Shown here: one piece after another, positions 5,896 to 6,068 of the stretch
Layout: every line of letters starts with the position of its first letter
Position numbering within the stretch: the first letter of the stretch is position 1
Source of the DNA: Chloroflexota bacterium
GTDB lineage: Bacteria > Chloroflexota > Dormibacteria > CF-121
Assembly: GCA_005889395.1 (NCBI GenBank)
Contig: VBFX01000257.1
Location: forward strand, 1 to 6,068
Reading direction: 5' to 3'
DNA: 6,068 bases
The notes under the pieces: generated by a model
What the model was told of the DNA's origin: nothing
What the model saw: only the letters and a program-made list of their open reading frames with translations
The model's database searches: none
Made by a program: the position numbers and the translations under genes

Positions 5896-6068
5896 ATGGC
5901 GCAGAAACAGTCAGTCGCGACCGCTACGGACGAGCAGCAGATCCGGGAGCTGATGGCCGAATGGCGACGGCTCACCGCAGAAGGAAATCTCGATGGTCTG
6001 CTGTCACTATTGACCGATGACGTGGTCTTTCTCACGCCGGGCAACCCGCCAATCTCAAAGGAGCACTT
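5896..6068 (+). CDS. NTF2-like (SnoaL/DUF4440-type) protein, N-terminal part
   Basis: The first 57 codons of a cytoplasmic small-domain protein are visible; the gene runs off the right edge. After a polar leader (MAQKQSVATATD) the sequence reads IRELMAEWRRLTAEGNLDGL (about 16-35), then LSLLTDDVVFLTPGNPPISKEH (about 36-57). This is the typical opening of the SnoaL/DUF4440 branch of the NTF2-like cone fold (SgcJ/EcaC or YybH type): a helix with E.W, then 'GdlDallaLmtDDVVFltPG.pP..g...'. Family members range from hydroxylases and cyclases to proteins of unknown role, so no substrate can be assigned. An in-frame TAA at 5887-5889 fixes the upstream limit. The ATG at 5896 has GGAG directly against it (5892-5895), too close for ordinary use; GAGAAG at 5878-5883 is a more distant alternative. 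Confidence 0.8.
   Translation, partial: MAQKQSVATATDEQQIRELMAEWRRLTAEGNLDGLLSLLTDDVVFLTPGNPPISKEH

Overview
The window is a GC-rich, gene-dense bacterial chromosomal segment, mostly a block of housekeeping genes on the minus strand. In transcription order it runs ftsK (DNA translocase), yajQ, a stand-alone CinA C-terminal amidohydrolase (pncC-type), recA, recX and, cut by the left edge, the start of rny (RNase Y). On the plus strand, divergent from ftsK, lie a very acidic small protein resembling the DUF5709 family and the first third or so of an NTF2-like (SnoaL/DUF4440-type) protein cut by the right edge.

Organism: no marker here settles the taxonomy. RNase Y next to recA/recX, and the ftsK ... 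cinA-recA-rny order, recall the Firmicutes arrangement (spoIIIE ... pgsA-cinA-recA-rny in Bacillus) and related Terrabacteria. The high GC and the DUF5709-like protein lean toward an Actinobacteria/Chloroflexota/Dormibacterota-like soil lineage. I infer an uncultured Terrabacteria member, with low certainty below that level.

Layout: 1-153 is rny (N-terminus only); 154-247 is an intergenic gap with a small hairpin; 248-787 is recX, overlapping recA by 4 bases; 784-1788 is recA, with a good sigma-70-like promoter at 1832-1860; 1863-2381 is the cinA C-domain, carrying an apparent palindromic repeat inside its reading frame; 2385-2876 is yajQ, 3 bases from cinA; 2922-5225 is ftsK; 5226-5323 is a divergent promoter region; 5324-5827 is the acidic DUF5709-like gene; 5896 to the right edge is the NTF2-like gene.

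How the genes fit together: FtsK (chromosome segregation and dimer resolution), RecA (recombination and repair) and its modulator RecX form a chromosome-maintenance group. RNase Y (mRNA decay at the membrane), PncC (NMN salvage) and YajQ (a nucleotide-binding protein of unclear role) are travelling companions. Tight spacing suggests yajQ-cinA and recA-recX are translationally coupled pairs, with recA also having its own promoter. I see no mobile element, phage gene, CRISPR array, tRNA or rRNA. I find no convincing new multi-gene system; the most notable items are the acidic divergent protein, the repeat inside cinA and the unassigned recA operator region.
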